Assembly: GCF_004770475.1 (NCBI RefSeq) | Contig: NZ_RQHK01000002.1 | Location: 660,001-724,000 of the forward strand | DNA: 64,000 nucleotides | Reading direction: 5' to 3' | DNA from: Leptospira mtsangambouensis | Lineage (GTDB): Bacteria; Spirochaetota; Leptospiria; Leptospirales; Leptospiraceae | Part shown: positions 45,010 to 54,066 of the stretch, piece by piece | How the letters are laid out: every line of letters starts with the position of its first letter | Numbering within the stretch: position 1 is the stretch's first letter | Translations under genes and position numbers: made by a program | Notes under the pieces: generated by a model | Seen by the model: the letters and a program-made list of their open reading frames with translations, nothing else | What the model was told of the DNA's origin: nothing | Databases searched by the model: none

Positions 45010-45708
45010 ATGTTGAAAGATAAACCTAAAAAGATACCAACGAATATTTTTTCTTTTTTATTTCTACTTGTTATTTTGTTATTCTTTACATCTGCTTCTA
45101 CTTTGGTTGCGGATTCTTTATGGAAAGACAAGGATCCGTATTCGTATCCGAAAACCATCCAACCAGGGACAGTTGTTAAAGTGGTTTTAAAAAACGGGCT
45201 TCGAGTCGAATATGAATCCGAATACAAAGCTACTTTTGATAACGATATCAAAACGGTTCCCGATAAAAAGTTAGTTCCCGACCTTCCTGCTTATAACTCG
45301 AATTCCACATACATGCGTTCCAAAGTTGGTAAGTCCAAATCTCAAGGCAAAGTGGTAGGTGTCATGGCAGTCCTTGTTACAGGGATTGATCCAGGTACGG
45401 GGAATTTGGAACTTGAGGGAAGTAAGGTATTTAATTTATCGGAAGAAAGAATTAACCTTCGTTTGTCGGGAACTATTTCTCCTGAAGATTTAGATAAAAA
45501 TCGATTCATTTCGAGTGATCTGATTGCCAACCTGAGAGTGGAATACCAAGGAACCTTAAATCCAAAAGAACTCACAAATCCTAATATCCAAATGAAACGG
45601 ATCACAAATCCCGATGGAACCGTCACTGAAAAAGCAGAACTATCGGAGCCAGAAAAACAAGAAATCATTTTGAAAAATATCAAACGACTCTTAGGTGAAA
45701 GTGAGTAA
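45010..45708 (+). CDS. flgH: Flagellar L-ring-like protein FlgH (non-lipidated form)
   Basis: 232 residues. The core has SLWKDKDPYSYPKTIQPGTV, then a GKVVGVMAVLVTGIDPGTGNL-like region ending NLELEGSKVFNLSEERINLR, and RLSGTISPEDLDKNRFISSD, all FlgH features. Canonical FlgH is a lipoprotein, but here the signal segment (about 13-34, ending STLVADSLW) has no cysteine at all. The protein may therefore be soluble in the periplasm, which fits flagella that never cross the outer membrane. Positioned between flgA and flgI. Confidence 0.88.
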   Translation: MLKDKPKKIPTNIFSFLFLLVILLFFTSASTLVADSLWKDKDPYSYPKTIQPGTVVKVVLKNGLRVEYESEYKATFDNDIKTVPDKKLVPDLPAYNSNSTYMRSKVGKSKSQGKVVGVMAVLVTGIDPGTGNLELEGSKVFNLSEERINLRLSGTISPEDLDKNRFISSDLIANLRVEYQGTLNPKELTNPNIQMKRITNPDGTVTEKAELSEPEKQEIILKNIKRLLGESE

Positions 45709-45713
45709 ATAGA

Positions 45714-46859
45714 ATGTTATCCATGAATCAAAATCATACTTACCTAGAGTTTAAAAAAGAAACTTTCCGATTTTTTTCAAAACCATTGGTCGCAAGTGTC
45801 GTTTTCCTTTTAGGAACTCTCCCTATTTTTGCTGTAGAAACAAGACTAAAGGATCTCGTGCGAATTGATGCGGTTCGCGAAAACCAACTCACAGGGTTTG
45901 GCCTTGTGGTAGGTCTCAATGGTACTGGAGATACAAAAAATCCTCTGACTGAAGAGGCCTTACAAAATTACCTCGCAGGTCTTGGTGTGAATACCAAAAA
46001 GAATCTAAGGGATGCCAAAAACACAGCTTCTGTTCTCATCACAGCCAACGTTCCGGTCAACTTGAAAGAAGGGGATAAAATTGATGTTTTAGTTTCTTCT
46101 TTGGGGGATGCACGTTCTTTGGAAGGGGGAGTGCTTTTGCAATCTCCACTCAAAGCAGGGAATGGGGAAACCATTGCCGTTGCTTCCGGCATACTCGCGT
46201 TTGGTGGGAAAGAGAAAAAACGAGGTGGTGCTGATAAAAAATCAGGATCCAATACCGCGCTTGTTCCAATGGGTGCGATTTTGGAAAAATCGGTTCCCAA
46301 TGCCCCTGTGACAAAATCAGTCAAACTCACACTTCTCGAAAAAGATTATACAACTATGGGTGCCATTGTGGATGCCATAACCGCCGAACTTGCTGTGGTT
46401 CCGGAAGTAGTCTCTCCTACAGAAGTCCTAGTTCCCCTTCCTCTAAAAACCTCTGGCCAAACTTCTCCCGGAGAAATGGCAACAGGAGAACCCAAACTGG
46501 ATTTGGCCTTTCTTGCGAAGTTAGAAAATTTAACGATTAATTCTTCGCCTGTGGCCCGTGTGGTGATCAACGAAAGGACAGGGACGATCGTGATGGGAGC
46601 AAATATTGCCATTGATGAAGTGGCTATTTCCCAACAAGGTCTGACCATCCAAATTGCCAGTAGAGACAAGGCTCGGTATTTTTTTCCCATCCAAGAAGAA
46701 GGGAAAGGCGAATCTGTTTTTGTTCTCAAAGAAACCACCCAAGTTTCGGATGTGGTGGGAGCTCTCAACAAGGTGGGGGCTTCTACCCGGGACATTATTT
46801 CGATTCTTGAGGCTTTGAAGAAACAAGGGGCCTTAAAAGCGGAACTTGTGATTCAGTAA
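45714..46859 (+). CDS. flgI: Flagellar P-ring protein FlgI
   Basis: 381 residues with a signal peptide (about 22-42, ending FAVE). The family opening TRLKDLVRIDAVRENQLTGF and GLVVGLNGTGD is clear. Later features are LAKLENLTINSSPVARVVIN and ERTGTIVMGANI, ending VGALNKVGASTRDIISILEA. A Lys/Gly-rich insertion (GKEKKRGGADKKSGSN) interrupts the region near residues 162-178. FlgI forms the P-ring around the rod in the periplasm. The codon after the stop of flgH is 5 bases upstream of this start. Confidence 0.96.
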   Translation: MLSMNQNHTYLEFKKETFRFFSKPLVASVVFLLGTLPIFAVETRLKDLVRIDAVRENQLTGFGLVVGLNGTGDTKNPLTEEALQNYLAGLGVNTKKNLRDAKNTASVLITANVPVNLKEGDKIDVLVSSLGDARSLEGGVLLQSPLKAGNGETIAVASGILAFGGKEKKRGGADKKSGSNTALVPMGAILEKSVPNAPVTKSVKLTLLEKDYTTMGAIVDAITAELAVVPEVVSPTEVLVPLPLKTSGQTSPGEMATGEPKLDLAFLAKLENLTINSSPVARVVINERTGTIVMGANIAIDEVAISQQGLTIQIASRDKARYFFPIQEEGKGESVFVLKETTQVSDVVGALNKVGASTRDIISILEALKKQGALKAELVIQ

Positions 46860-46894
46860 TTGGAAAATCTGCCGATAGATTTAGAAGACATAAT

Positions 46895-47377
46895 ATGGAC
46901 ATTCACAAAATCCAAGACTACTCGAACCGCTTAAGCCGCTCCCAGGATGAATCCATTCTCACGCGGATGAAGTCCTATGCAGACGAAGTTGGAAAACCAA
47001 AAAAACAAGGTCTGTCTGATTTCCAGAACTTACTAGAAAACCATGAAGAAATTATAGGTAAGGTCAGTTCTTCTTCGCTCAAAGTCCCACAAAACATTCG
47101 CGAGGAGATAAAAGAAGATCCTTACAGAAAAAAACTTTATGATGCGTCCGTAGAATTTGAGTCTGTATTTGTGAAGATGATGTTAAAGGAAATGAAAAAC
47201 ACCATTCACAAAGAAAAACTCATTGATGGTGGTTACGCGGAAGAAATTTTTGAAGATATGTTATACGATGAGTATGCAAAGAACATTTCCCAAAACGAAT
47301 CCATGGGACTTGCAGAAGAGATCTACAAACAGATGTCTGCATCCCTTCCGCCCGTGAAAAAAAATCCTTATTTCTAA
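46895..47377 (+). CDS. flgJ: Flagellar rod-binding protein FlgJ (no muramidase domain)
   Basis: 160 residues. The rod-binding domain is seen as YDASVEFESVFVKMMLKEMK followed by the GGYAEEIFEDMLYDEYAKNI segment and GLAEEIYKQM. The peptidoglycan-hydrolase domain that follows in enterobacterial FlgJ is absent, as in many spirochaetes and other groups, so wall cutting must come from another enzyme. It ends the flagellar operon, just before a strong hairpin. Confidence 0.9.
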   Translation: MDIHKIQDYSNRLSRSQDESILTRMKSYADEVGKPKKQGLSDFQNLLENHEEIIGKVSSSSLKVPQNIREEIKEDPYRKKLYDASVEFESVFVKMMLKEMKNTIHKEKLIDGGYAEEIFEDMLYDEYAKNISQNESMGLAEEIYKQMSASLPPVKKNPYF

Positions 47378-47386
47378 ACCCTTTAG

Positions 47387-47420
47387 TCGCTTTCGATACC
47401 ACAGGGAGAATCGAAAGCGA
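47387..47420. terminator. Bidirectional terminator hairpin
   Basis: TCGCTTTCGAT (47387-47397) and ATCGAAAGCGA (47410-47420) form a perfect 11-base-pair stem with a 12-base loop. It lies between the convergent flgJ and the YihY/BrkB-like gene. The flanks are T-rich on the + strand further downstream. Confidence 0.75.
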
Positions 47421-47449
47421 ACAATTCATTCAATTGATTTGGTTTTTCC

Positions 47450-49804
47450 TTAAATCAAATCTTTAAACGAGATTTTTTTAAGTTCTTCTTTTAGTTTCTC
47501 TTCCAACACACTTAGGCTTTCATTTAGTTTTGGCGAAATCTGTTTGAGTTCTTTCGGTGCCCCAATTTTAAAACTGGAAGTTTGTTCGTATAAGGCAACC
47601 AGATCAATCTGTTCTTTCAGTTTTACTGGAGCTACTCGTTTGTCTTCCGTTGTCTCTATTAGTTTGGCCTCGTTTAACTTTTCTAAAATGGTAGTTAAAT
47701 CTTTTTCTGGCATGAGAAGCGCTTTCCGTATCCCAGAAAGTTTGATGAGTTCTCCCTGTTTGGATTGGTGGTCATAGGTGAGGGCCAATACCTGAATGGT
47801 TTTGTAAAATTCATAAGACAAATTACTATCAATGTCATCGAACGGATGTTTCGGAAGGATGTATCGGTCTGGGAATTGTAAAGTGGCAGTGACTTCCGCA
47901 CCATACAGGATGATCAGTGAGATGGAGTAAATGGCAAGAAGTGCAATGGGGATTGCCGCTAGAGCCTTATACACAATCATCGTTTTTTCCGTGAATGAGG
48001 TTAGATAGATATTGATAAACCCCCAAAAGAAAATGATGAGAATGATTCCAGTCACCGCTGCACCAATAGAAGATGCTTTGATCGGAACTTTTGTATTAGG
48101 GATGATATTAAAAATTAACAAAAAGAAAAGCCAAAGAGCAAGGAGAGGTAGGAGAATTTGGAAAATGGAATAAAGAGAGAAGAACCTTTTTCCCCCTTGG
48201 TATTTTTTCCAAATGGTTTGGCCTTTCGCATCTTCCTCCACTCGAATGATTTTATTGAATTCTCCAACACCTACTAAACCTAACATACTTTCGCTTTGGG
48301 AGTTAGCTTCCGGTTCTGTTTCGATTTCCACTATTTCTTCTGCCTGGGATTCTGATCCCTCTGTAACAGCCTCCGCTGTTTCTTTCGTTTTTTTGGAAAG
48401 AAGGACCATATCCAAAATCATCCCGGCTTTTCCTTTATAAGCGGTGGACCAGTTTTCTCCCTCATCTTCTGACAAAAGAATATCACCAAGTGAAGTGAGG
48501 ATATAAACATCATAATCTTGTTTTTTAGGAGAGGCAAATACCCAAATACGTTCGTAGGAATACTTTCTATGACTTAGGTCTGTCCAAGTATACCCTCCGT
48601 CCACGGTTTTGAATACAGCGCCACTATCGCCCACTAAAAACCCAACATTACGATTGAGAAATGCAATGTCATTTAAAGGTTTAGGCGAAATTTCCTGTGG
48701 GAAAAAAGTGATCCCTCCATCGCTCGTTTTCCAGAGCCTTCCTTCTCGGTCCAAAATGAATCCATCTTTGTCGGAAAAAAAACGAATCCGAATGGGAGTG
48801 ATAGCAGGATCGGTGAATCTTTTGATTTCTTTTAAAGTTTTTCCGATTTCATAACGAAGGGTTCGTGTATCCTTTGTTAGGATAAATAAAGTATCATAAT
48901 CAATGGCTCCAAAATCTGAGACGGTGATTCCTTTGAGTGAATGAAGTTTCCATGTGTTTCCTAAATCATTGGAATAAAGAAAACTTCCTTCTTCCGAGAT
49001 GGAAAATAGGGCATTCCCGACACTACGAATCCGGAAAAAATTTTCTTTTGAGATCTCGGGTTTTTTACAGGTTCCTGTTTCTACAGTATCAAAATCAATA
49101 CAAAGCATATTTTCGAAATCAATACTGGAATTTGGAATAAAGGATACGGGTTTATTTAGTTCTTTGATACTTCCAATATTTCCTTTTTCTCCTGCCACCC
49201 AAAGATCTCCATGTTTGGTGGAAACAATGGATTTGAGATGGGGAGGGCGAACGGAATCAGAAATTTTATCTGTGATATTTTTTCCGACAACAAAGAGAAG
49301 AGGACCAAAAGAAATTAAAAAGAAATAAAATACAAACTTATTGATAAAATTTCTGTGAAGGTCAATTTTCCAAATGATATGGAAGGCTTTTTCTAAAGAC
49401 CGTAGTACTGCCGTTGCAGAAAAAATAAAAACAACAAATCCAACGGCTCCAATTTGAGAAGCGGTGGAAATGATATCTGTTAAAGTTTCGAGATATGGTG
49501 TGATATCAAACTGAATATTATTTCGGAGTAGGTAGGCATTGATTTCATCTACCATTTCCCCTTGCCTTGTTTGGATCCCCGAAGCAACAGTGATGAGAGC
49601 AAGTGCTACTGTGAGTGTTGGGATCAGAGTGACAATGGTTGTATAAGCAAGACTTGATCCAATGATGAGGCAATCATCTTTCATAAACCGGTGGATGGAG
49701 ACAAGGAGAACTCGAATCCCTAAAATGAGTTTTCGTTTCCAACCTTTTTCTTCTGGAATCGTAGTGAGTCGTACAAGCAAAGGAGGTTGGGTGGTGTCAT
49801 TCAT
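47450..49804 (-). CDS. YihY/BrkB-family membrane protein with inserted Asp-box beta-propeller
   Basis: 784 residues. The N-terminal ~190 show the YihY start: MKDDCLIIGSSLAYTTIVTL and membrane segments at about 50-75, 118-138 and 160-180. The remaining YihY membrane helices reappear from about 545 (LYSIFQILLPLLALWLFFLL to ISLIILYGAEVTATLQFPDR). Between them lies an insertion of about 345 residues with four Asp-box-like motifs (SNDLGNTW, TSDGGITF, TVDGGYTW, SEDEGENW), as in YCF48/BNR propellers. A C-terminal winged-helix-like domain (about 690-770) completes the protein. YihY-family function is unsettled (once misnamed ribonuclease BN). It is the last gene of a five-gene operon. Confidence 0.85.
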   Translation of the reverse strand: MNDTTQPPLLVRLTTIPEEKGWKRKLILGIRVLLVSIHRFMKDDCLIIGSSLAYTTIVTLIPTLTVALALITVASGIQTRQGEMVDEINAYLLRNNIQFDITPYLETLTDIISTASQIGAVGFVVFIFSATAVLRSLEKAFHIIWKIDLHRNFINKFVFYFFLISFGPLLFVVGKNITDKISDSVRPPHLKSIVSTKHGDLWVAGEKGNIGSIKELNKPVSFIPNSSIDFENMLCIDFDTVETGTCKKPEISKENFFRIRSVGNALFSISEEGSFLYSNDLGNTWKLHSLKGITVSDFGAIDYDTLFILTKDTRTLRYEIGKTLKEIKRFTDPAITPIRIRFFSDKDGFILDREGRLWKTSDGGITFFPQEISPKPLNDIAFLNRNVGFLVGDSGAVFKTVDGGYTWTDLSHRKYSYERIWVFASPKKQDYDVYILTSLGDILLSEDEGENWSTAYKGKAGMILDMVLLSKKTKETAEAVTEGSESQAEEIVEIETEPEANSQSESMLGLVGVGEFNKIIRVEEDAKGQTIWKKYQGGKRFFSLYSIFQILLPLLALWLFFLLIFNIIPNTKVPIKASSIGAAVTGIILIIFFWGFINIYLTSFTEKTMIVYKALAAIPIALLAIYSISLIILYGAEVTATLQFPDRYILPKHPFDDIDSNLSYEFYKTIQVLALTYDHQSKQGELIKLSGIRKALLMPEKDLTTILEKLNEAKLIETTEDKRVAPVKLKEQIDLVALYEQTSSFKIGAPKELKQISPKLNESLSVLEEKLKEELKKISFKDLI

Positions 49805-49813
49805 TGGGTCTAC

Positions 49814-50695
49814 CTATTTTTTAAAAGCGTACAAAACGTAACTGGAAGTGATGGGGAATCCGTTTCGTTTCCATTTTGACTTAAAATGGTAGAACGAAAT
49901 GCGAAACCATTGGAAGTAATCTTTCCATTTGTGAAATGATCCTCTCGATTTTTGTAGTTTCGCATATAAGGGAAAATCCACTCCGAAGTACGATACAAAA
50001 CGACTAAATCCAAGGTTCGTCAATATTTTTTTTAAGATGGTATCGGAGTAATAAAAAACATGGCCAGGCATATAATAGTGATAGTTTGAACCTTCTGATT
50101 TGGCTTGCCATCCATCAAAATTGGCAGTTTGCAATAGGAGAAGTCCTCCTGGTTTTAGAATCCGAGTGATTTCTTTAAAAAATAAATTTGGATTTTCTAT
50201 ATGTTCGATCACTTCTACCATCGTGATCACATGGAAGGATTCGTTTGGAAATTTTGCATCCAGTAAATCCCCTTGGAAAGTAGGAATTCCATTTTCATTC
50301 GCATAACGGGAAGCATACTCTGAAATTTCCACACCTTGCACAGAAAATCCTTCCATCTTTGCCGATTCTAAAAATCCCCCAAAGGAAGATCCAATGTCTA
50401 AAAAGTTTCCGAACTTTACGAACCTTTTGATATTGCGAATCCTTGCCTTCCAAACATACTGAAAGAATTTTTTATGATCCCTTTCATCGATGTATGTATA
50501 CTCCGCTTTGCCTTGGTAGTAGTCTTTGGTATAAAGTTCTTTTTGGTTGGGGCGAGGATAGAGTGCTTGGAGTTTGCAGTGTTTGCATTCCACGATGGAT
50601 AAACCTGCATATTTACCGGTTGTTGTGTAAAGTGGTTCCCAATCGTTAGTTTGGTCTAGAGGGCAAATTTCGGACAAAGTAGGGTTCGGATTCAT
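49814..50695 (-). CDS. Class I SAM-dependent methyltransferase with N-terminal Cys motif
   Basis: 293 residues. The N-terminus has CPLD and, after about 25 residues, ECKHCKLQALYPRP, a zinc-ribbon-like pattern with one of the usual four Cys missing. The Rossmann methyltransferase domain has motif I FLDIGSSFGGFLESA, the acidic VQGVEISEYA, and the post-motif HVITMVEVIEHIENP. The C-terminal ~80 residues are basic and aromatic. This Methyltransf_23-type layout is common in enzymes modifying sugars or small molecules. It starts with a TAATG overlap on the preceding methyltransferase gene. Confidence 0.85.
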   Translation of the reverse strand: MNPNPTLSEICPLDQTNDWEPLYTTTGKYAGLSIVECKHCKLQALYPRPNQKELYTKDYYQGKAEYTYIDERDHKKFFQYVWKARIRNIKRFVKFGNFLDIGSSFGGFLESAKMEGFSVQGVEISEYASRYANENGIPTFQGDLLDAKFPNESFHVITMVEVIEHIENPNLFFKEITRILKPGGLLLLQTANFDGWQAKSEGSNYHYYMPGHVFYYSDTILKKILTNLGFSRFVSYFGVDFPLYAKLQKSRGSFHKWKDYFQWFRISFYHFKSKWKRNGFPITSSYVLYAFKK

Positions 50696-51303
50696 TATTT
50701 TTCAGCAAGGAAAAACCAGTGACAAATACGCTCCTCTAGTTTTCCAAGTGGAGTTCTTTCCGAATAACCAATCGATGTTTTGGAAAAAATGGATAAAAAA
50801 GATTTTAAATCTTCAAGAGAATAGGTTTCCGCATAACCGCCGCTTAAGTCGGATAAATTCATTTTTCCTTGTGTTAGACCCAGATGGGTATCCCCATCCG
50901 CGCGGATCGAACCCAAAAGATACCCGCCAGCATCCAAGGATTCATATAAAGAGGAGAGGAGTTTTTTTGCCTCCTCTCTTTTGTTATAATGGAAAACTCC
51001 CCAACTTAAGATGAGCCCAAATTCATTAGGAGAAAATGGGAGGTCTGCGTCTGGAGTGTGGAGGAAACGAATCGGTGAATTACCTTCATTTAACAGATCA
51101 ATGGTGGTTTTTGAATTGTCACAACCAGTGACAAAATAACCTTCATTTTGCAAAAGATAAGAATGCCTTCCAGAACCACAGCCAAAGTCTAGTGCATTTT
51201 TATTCTTTGGTTGGATCCTAGACAAAAGACGGACTAAATTTTCATCCGGAAAGGCCAATTTTGACTTAGGTCTTTCATAGTGTTCATCCCAGACATTTTT
51301 CAT
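50695..51303 (-). CDS. Class I SAM-dependent methyltransferase
   Basis: 202 residues from the ATG at 51303, which overlaps the stop of the ATP-grasp gene (ATGA); the frame is open for 11 more codons upstream but these lie inside that gene. Motif I is ALDFGCGSGRHSYLLQ, motif II VTGCDNSKTTIDLL, and motif IV FGLILSWGVFHYNKREEA. It resembles small TehB/UbiE-type methyltransferases, with an unknown substrate. Overlaps on both sides show tight coupling with the ATP-grasp protein and the second methyltransferase. Confidence 0.87.
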   Translation of the reverse strand: MKNVWDEHYERPKSKLAFPDENLVRLLSRIQPKNKNALDFGCGSGRHSYLLQNEGYFVTGCDNSKTTIDLLNEGNSPIRFLHTPDADLPFSPNEFGLILSWGVFHYNKREEAKKLLSSLYESLDAGGYLLGSIRADGDTHLGLTQGKMNLSDLSGGYAETYSLEDLKSFLSIFSKTSIGYSERTPLGKLEERICHWFFLAEK

Positions 51304-52502
51304 GAGTTGATTCTTTGAAAAATGGAATCTAACCAATCTTTGGTGGAAATGGATAGTTTGGTTGAGATACCAAACACTTGGGTTCTTTTGTGATTTCCTT
51401 CTAATTTATCGAGTGTCGCACCGCTCGGTACCAATTGTTTTTGGAAAAAGACAGATTCACCTGTGTTTGGTTCTAAGACGAAAGGTTCTCCCATCCTTTT
51501 TTGGCGTTCCGGGGGAAGGGTAAAGACTAATGCCGATTTGGTGATTCCGTCCTTCGCTTTTTTTAAAAAACCAGGCCTTGTTTTTTCACCAATGGTCACA
51601 GAAAGTAAATCATTAAAGTATTTATATCCGTAGTGTTCGGGGATAAGAACATCTGCCAAAAATTCTCCGCCTACTTCAGGAGCCGATTCGATCAGAAAAC
51701 ATTCTTTATTTTTGGTGATTTTGAATTCGGCAACAAAAGGTCCCGTTTTTAGTTTGGTTGCCGTGACAACTGCCTGGCAGATCATTTTGATTTCTCCTGC
51801 CATATCGATATGTTGGGAAGGTGCCACATGGGCCACCTCAATAAAGTTAGGTTTTCCAGTGGTAATTTTGTCTGTGAGAGAAATCAAATAAAATCGTCTG
51901 GCAATGACAAAACCAAGGACAGTAACTTCATCCCCAGAAATCAGAGGTTCCAAAAGATAGCCTTCACTTGCTTTCAAACGAGTGAATTTTTTAAACTCTG
52001 CTTCCGAATCGAATACAGTAATCCCTTTTTTCCCAGAACCTTCTTTCGGTTTGGCGATGAGTGGAAACTTTAGTTCCACCTTTTTTTCTTTGGCTTTGGG
52101 TTGTAAGTTAGTTTGTACGGAAGGGGGGAGGGGGATCCCAAATTTTCCCACCGAGTTTTTGAACCTTTCTTTGTCTAAAAACAAATTTACCGTATCGCGA
52201 GGATTTCCCCGGAGTTTTAATTTTTCTGCTAAATAAGAAACTGTATAAACTGCTTTTCCAAATGACCTGGAACCCACTCCCATTAGTTTGAAAGGAAGAG
52301 GGACACGACTCATGGCATGAAGGATTTTTCTATACTCATGAGTAGATTCTAATATGCGAATGTCTGATTCCACAAGACCCGGGGCCTCTGGATTTGTATC
52401 AACAGAGATTACTTTGAGTCCCCTGGCTTTTGCCGCTCGGATGAGTGGGATTTGGTTCTCTCCGGCTCCGATGGAAAGATAACTGCCGGTAAGCTGTTTC
52501 AT
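51300..52502 (-). CDS. ATP-grasp ligase, substrate unknown
   Basis: 400 residues. The N-terminal pre-ATP-grasp domain reads YLSIGAGENQIPLIRAAKAR and GLKVISVDTNPEAPG. The ATP-grasp part has LFLDKERFKNSVGKFGIPLP, the Lys-bearing FPLIAKPKEGSGKKGITVFD, and the E-x-x-x-G-D-E segment (LLEPLISGDEVTVLG). The metal-site region is FLIESAPEVGGEF, where the canonical N of the E-x-N motif is replaced. It resembles amino acid or carboxylate ligases of the CarB/PurK-like type. The stop overlaps the methyltransferase start; the RRM gene stop touches its start. Confidence 0.85.
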   Translation of the reverse strand: MKQLTGSYLSIGAGENQIPLIRAAKARGLKVISVDTNPEAPGLVESDIRILESTHEYRKILHAMSRVPLPFKLMGVGSRSFGKAVYTVSYLAEKLKLRGNPRDTVNLFLDKERFKNSVGKFGIPLPPSVQTNLQPKAKEKKVELKFPLIAKPKEGSGKKGITVFDSEAEFKKFTRLKASEGYLLEPLISGDEVTVLGFVIARRFYLISLTDKITTGKPNFIEVAHVAPSQHIDMAGEIKMICQAVVTATKLKTGPFVAEFKITKNKECFLIESAPEVGGEFLADVLIPEHYGYKYFNDLLSVTIGEKTRPGFLKKAKDGITKSALVFTLPPERQKRMGEPFVLEPNTGESVFFQKQLVPSGATLDKLEGNHKRTQVFGISTKLSISTKDWLDSIFQRINS

Positions 52503-52871
52503 CTATGAACCGCGAGACCCGCCTCTTCTTTGGACTCCTGTATTGCCACCACCTGAAGTTTGGTTTCTGCCAAAAGTAGGTTTGGAAACGGCTGGGCTTC
52601 CTTTCTTTTTCGCGGCTTCATTTTGGGATTTGGTCAGTTCTTCCTGGTTGACGAGGACGATGGCCTTACCTTCGATTTCTTTTCCGTTGAGAGCCGAAAT
52701 TGCCTTGGTGGCATCAGCATCCGCCATATCTGCCGTTCCATATCCCAAGGATACCTTGGTGATTTTGTCCCGTTTGATTTGGAGGTGTTCCACTTTTCCA
52801 TGAGCAGAAAGAAGTTTTTCTAAGGCTTCTTCGGTAAGCGACTGGGGTAGGTTTCCAATGGATAACTTCAT
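52503..52871 (-). CDS. RRM-type RNA-binding protein with Gly/Arg tail
   Basis: 122 residues from the ATG at 52871 ([20 protein letters not shown]). One RRM domain (1-80) has RNP2 LSIGNL and an RNP1-like [11 protein letters not shown] low-complexity tail follows that is rich in Gly, Arg, Asn and Ser ([16 protein letters not shown]). Similar short RRM proteins occur in cyanobacteria and spirochaetes, some of them linked to cold response. It is the first gene of the operon with the ATP-grasp and methyltransferase genes and diverges from flgF across about 110 bases. Confidence 0.88.
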   Translation of the reverse strand: MKLSIGNLPQSLTEEALEKLLSAHGKVEHLQIKRDKITKVSLGYGTADMADADATKAISALNGKEIEGKAIVLVNQEELTKSQNEAAKKKGSPAVSKPTFGRNQTSGGGNTGVQRRGGSRGS

Positions 52872-52983
52872 GTCCTTCTTTTCTATGAATTTTTGTGAAA
52901 ACTTCAACTCTTTTTTGACTATGTCGCATTTTCTCTTGGGGAATTGGCGGATCTTGTCGAAAGAAAATATAGGTAGGAACGTT

Positions 52984-53844
52984 ATGTTACGAGGACTCTA
53001 TACTGGTGCCAATGGGATGATTTCCCAACAAGTGAGAATGGATGTGATTGCCAACAATTTGGCCAATGTGGATAAAACTGCATTTAAAAAAGATACCACA
53101 GTCTTCAAAACCTTTCCCGAAATGTTACTCCATCGATACTCAGAAGATGGGATTGGAAAAACTCCTATGGGTTCCTTTGATACATCCCCAGTTGTCGGTA
53201 AACTAGGGTTTGGTGCCGAGGTAAATGAAGTGTACACTCGCTTCGAACAAGGGGCTGTGAAAAAAACTGATAATATTTTTGATTTGATGGTCCAAGACCA
53301 ACCCGGAATGGAAAAACCTGCCTTCTTTTCCGTTCTTACCAACCGGGGAGAACGCCTCACTCGGAGTGGGAGTTTTGTTTTGGATAAAAATGGGTTTGTG
53401 GTGACTCCCCAAGGGTTTCCTCTTCTTGGAGAAAAAGGTCCCATCCAAGTGAACCAAGGAAATTTCCTTGTGAAAGAAAATGGGGAAATCTACATCAATG
53501 CCAAACTCGGAACCGCACCCAAAGACGGAACCAATTTTAGCGAAAACAGATTTGAAGATCCAGTTCTACTTGATAAATTAAAAATCCGCACGGTTGAAAA
53601 CCCACGCCACTTAGACAAAGAAGGGGACTCGTTTTATTCCGACACTCCTGAATCCGGCGAACCTACTGCCTTTCCTGAACTTCTTGCCCCACAAGTCTTA
53701 CAAGGTTACTTAGAAGCTTCGAATGTATCTGTCGTAACTGAGATGGTAGACATGATTGAAGTAAACCGCGCATACGAAGCAAACTCCAAAACCATGCAAA
53801 CCCAAGACAGTTTACTTGGTCGTTTATTCGAAATTATGCGATAG
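52984..53844 (+). CDS. flgF: Flagellar proximal-rod protein FlgF
   Basis: 286 residues from the ATG at 52984; the upstream 42 codons of the open frame have no flagellar similarity. The N-terminus [20 protein letters not shown] and [18 protein letters not shown], and the C-terminus [20 protein letters not shown] with [20 protein letters not shown], are those of rod proteins. The central domain differs from FlgG. It builds the proximal rod with FlgB, FlgC and FlgG. It is split from the flgG operon by a five-gene unit. No sigma-28 match is seen upstream. Confidence 0.92.
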   Translation: MLRGLYTGANGMISQQVRMDVIANNLANVDKTAFKKDTTVFKTFPEMLLHRYSEDGIGKTPMGSFDTSPVVGKLGFGAEVNEVYTRFEQGAVKKTDNIFDLMVQDQPGMEKPAFFSVLTNRGERLTRSGSFVLDKNGFVVTPQGFPLLGEKGPIQVNQGNFLVKENGEIYINAKLGTAPKDGTNFSENRFEDPVLLDKLKIRTVENPRHLDKEGDSFYSDTPESGEPTAFPELLAPQVLQGYLEASNVSVVTEMVDMIEVNRAYEANSKTMQTQDSLLGRLFEIMR

Positions 53845-53862
53845 GTTATATTATCGCATAAT
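53833..53862 (+). terminator. Hairpin that includes the flgF stop codon
   Basis: ATTATGCGATA (53833-53843) and TATCGCATAAT (53852-53862) form a perfect 11-base-pair stem with an 8-base loop. The stem carries the last codons of flgF, and the TAG straddles the stem and loop. The following TTATTTGATT is a weak T-run. Confidence 0.6.
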
Positions 53863-53901
53863 TTATTTGATTCGAACTATAGAGATATCCTTCCATCAAA
53901 G

Positions 53902-53936
53902 GTTGTTGTAAAAATTTAAATTACGTTTACAACAAC
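53902..53936 (-). terminator. Hairpin, probable terminator of the SDR gene
   Basis: GTTGTTGTAAA (53902-53912) and TTTACAACAAC (53926-53936) are perfect 11-base arms with a 13-base loop. It lies 130 bases past the stop of the minus-strand SDR gene. The minus-strand downstream sequence begins CTTTGATGG, so the T-run is short. Confidence 0.5.
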
Positions 53937-54066
53937 CCCCTTTCGAATGTCCACTTGCTACATAAACCAAAGTCTCATTGAATTTTTCAAACCGGAACAC
54001 TTTGTCCACTACCGGATGATTTGTTCCTTTGTCATTTCATATAAATTCACTATTTGTTAACGAATA

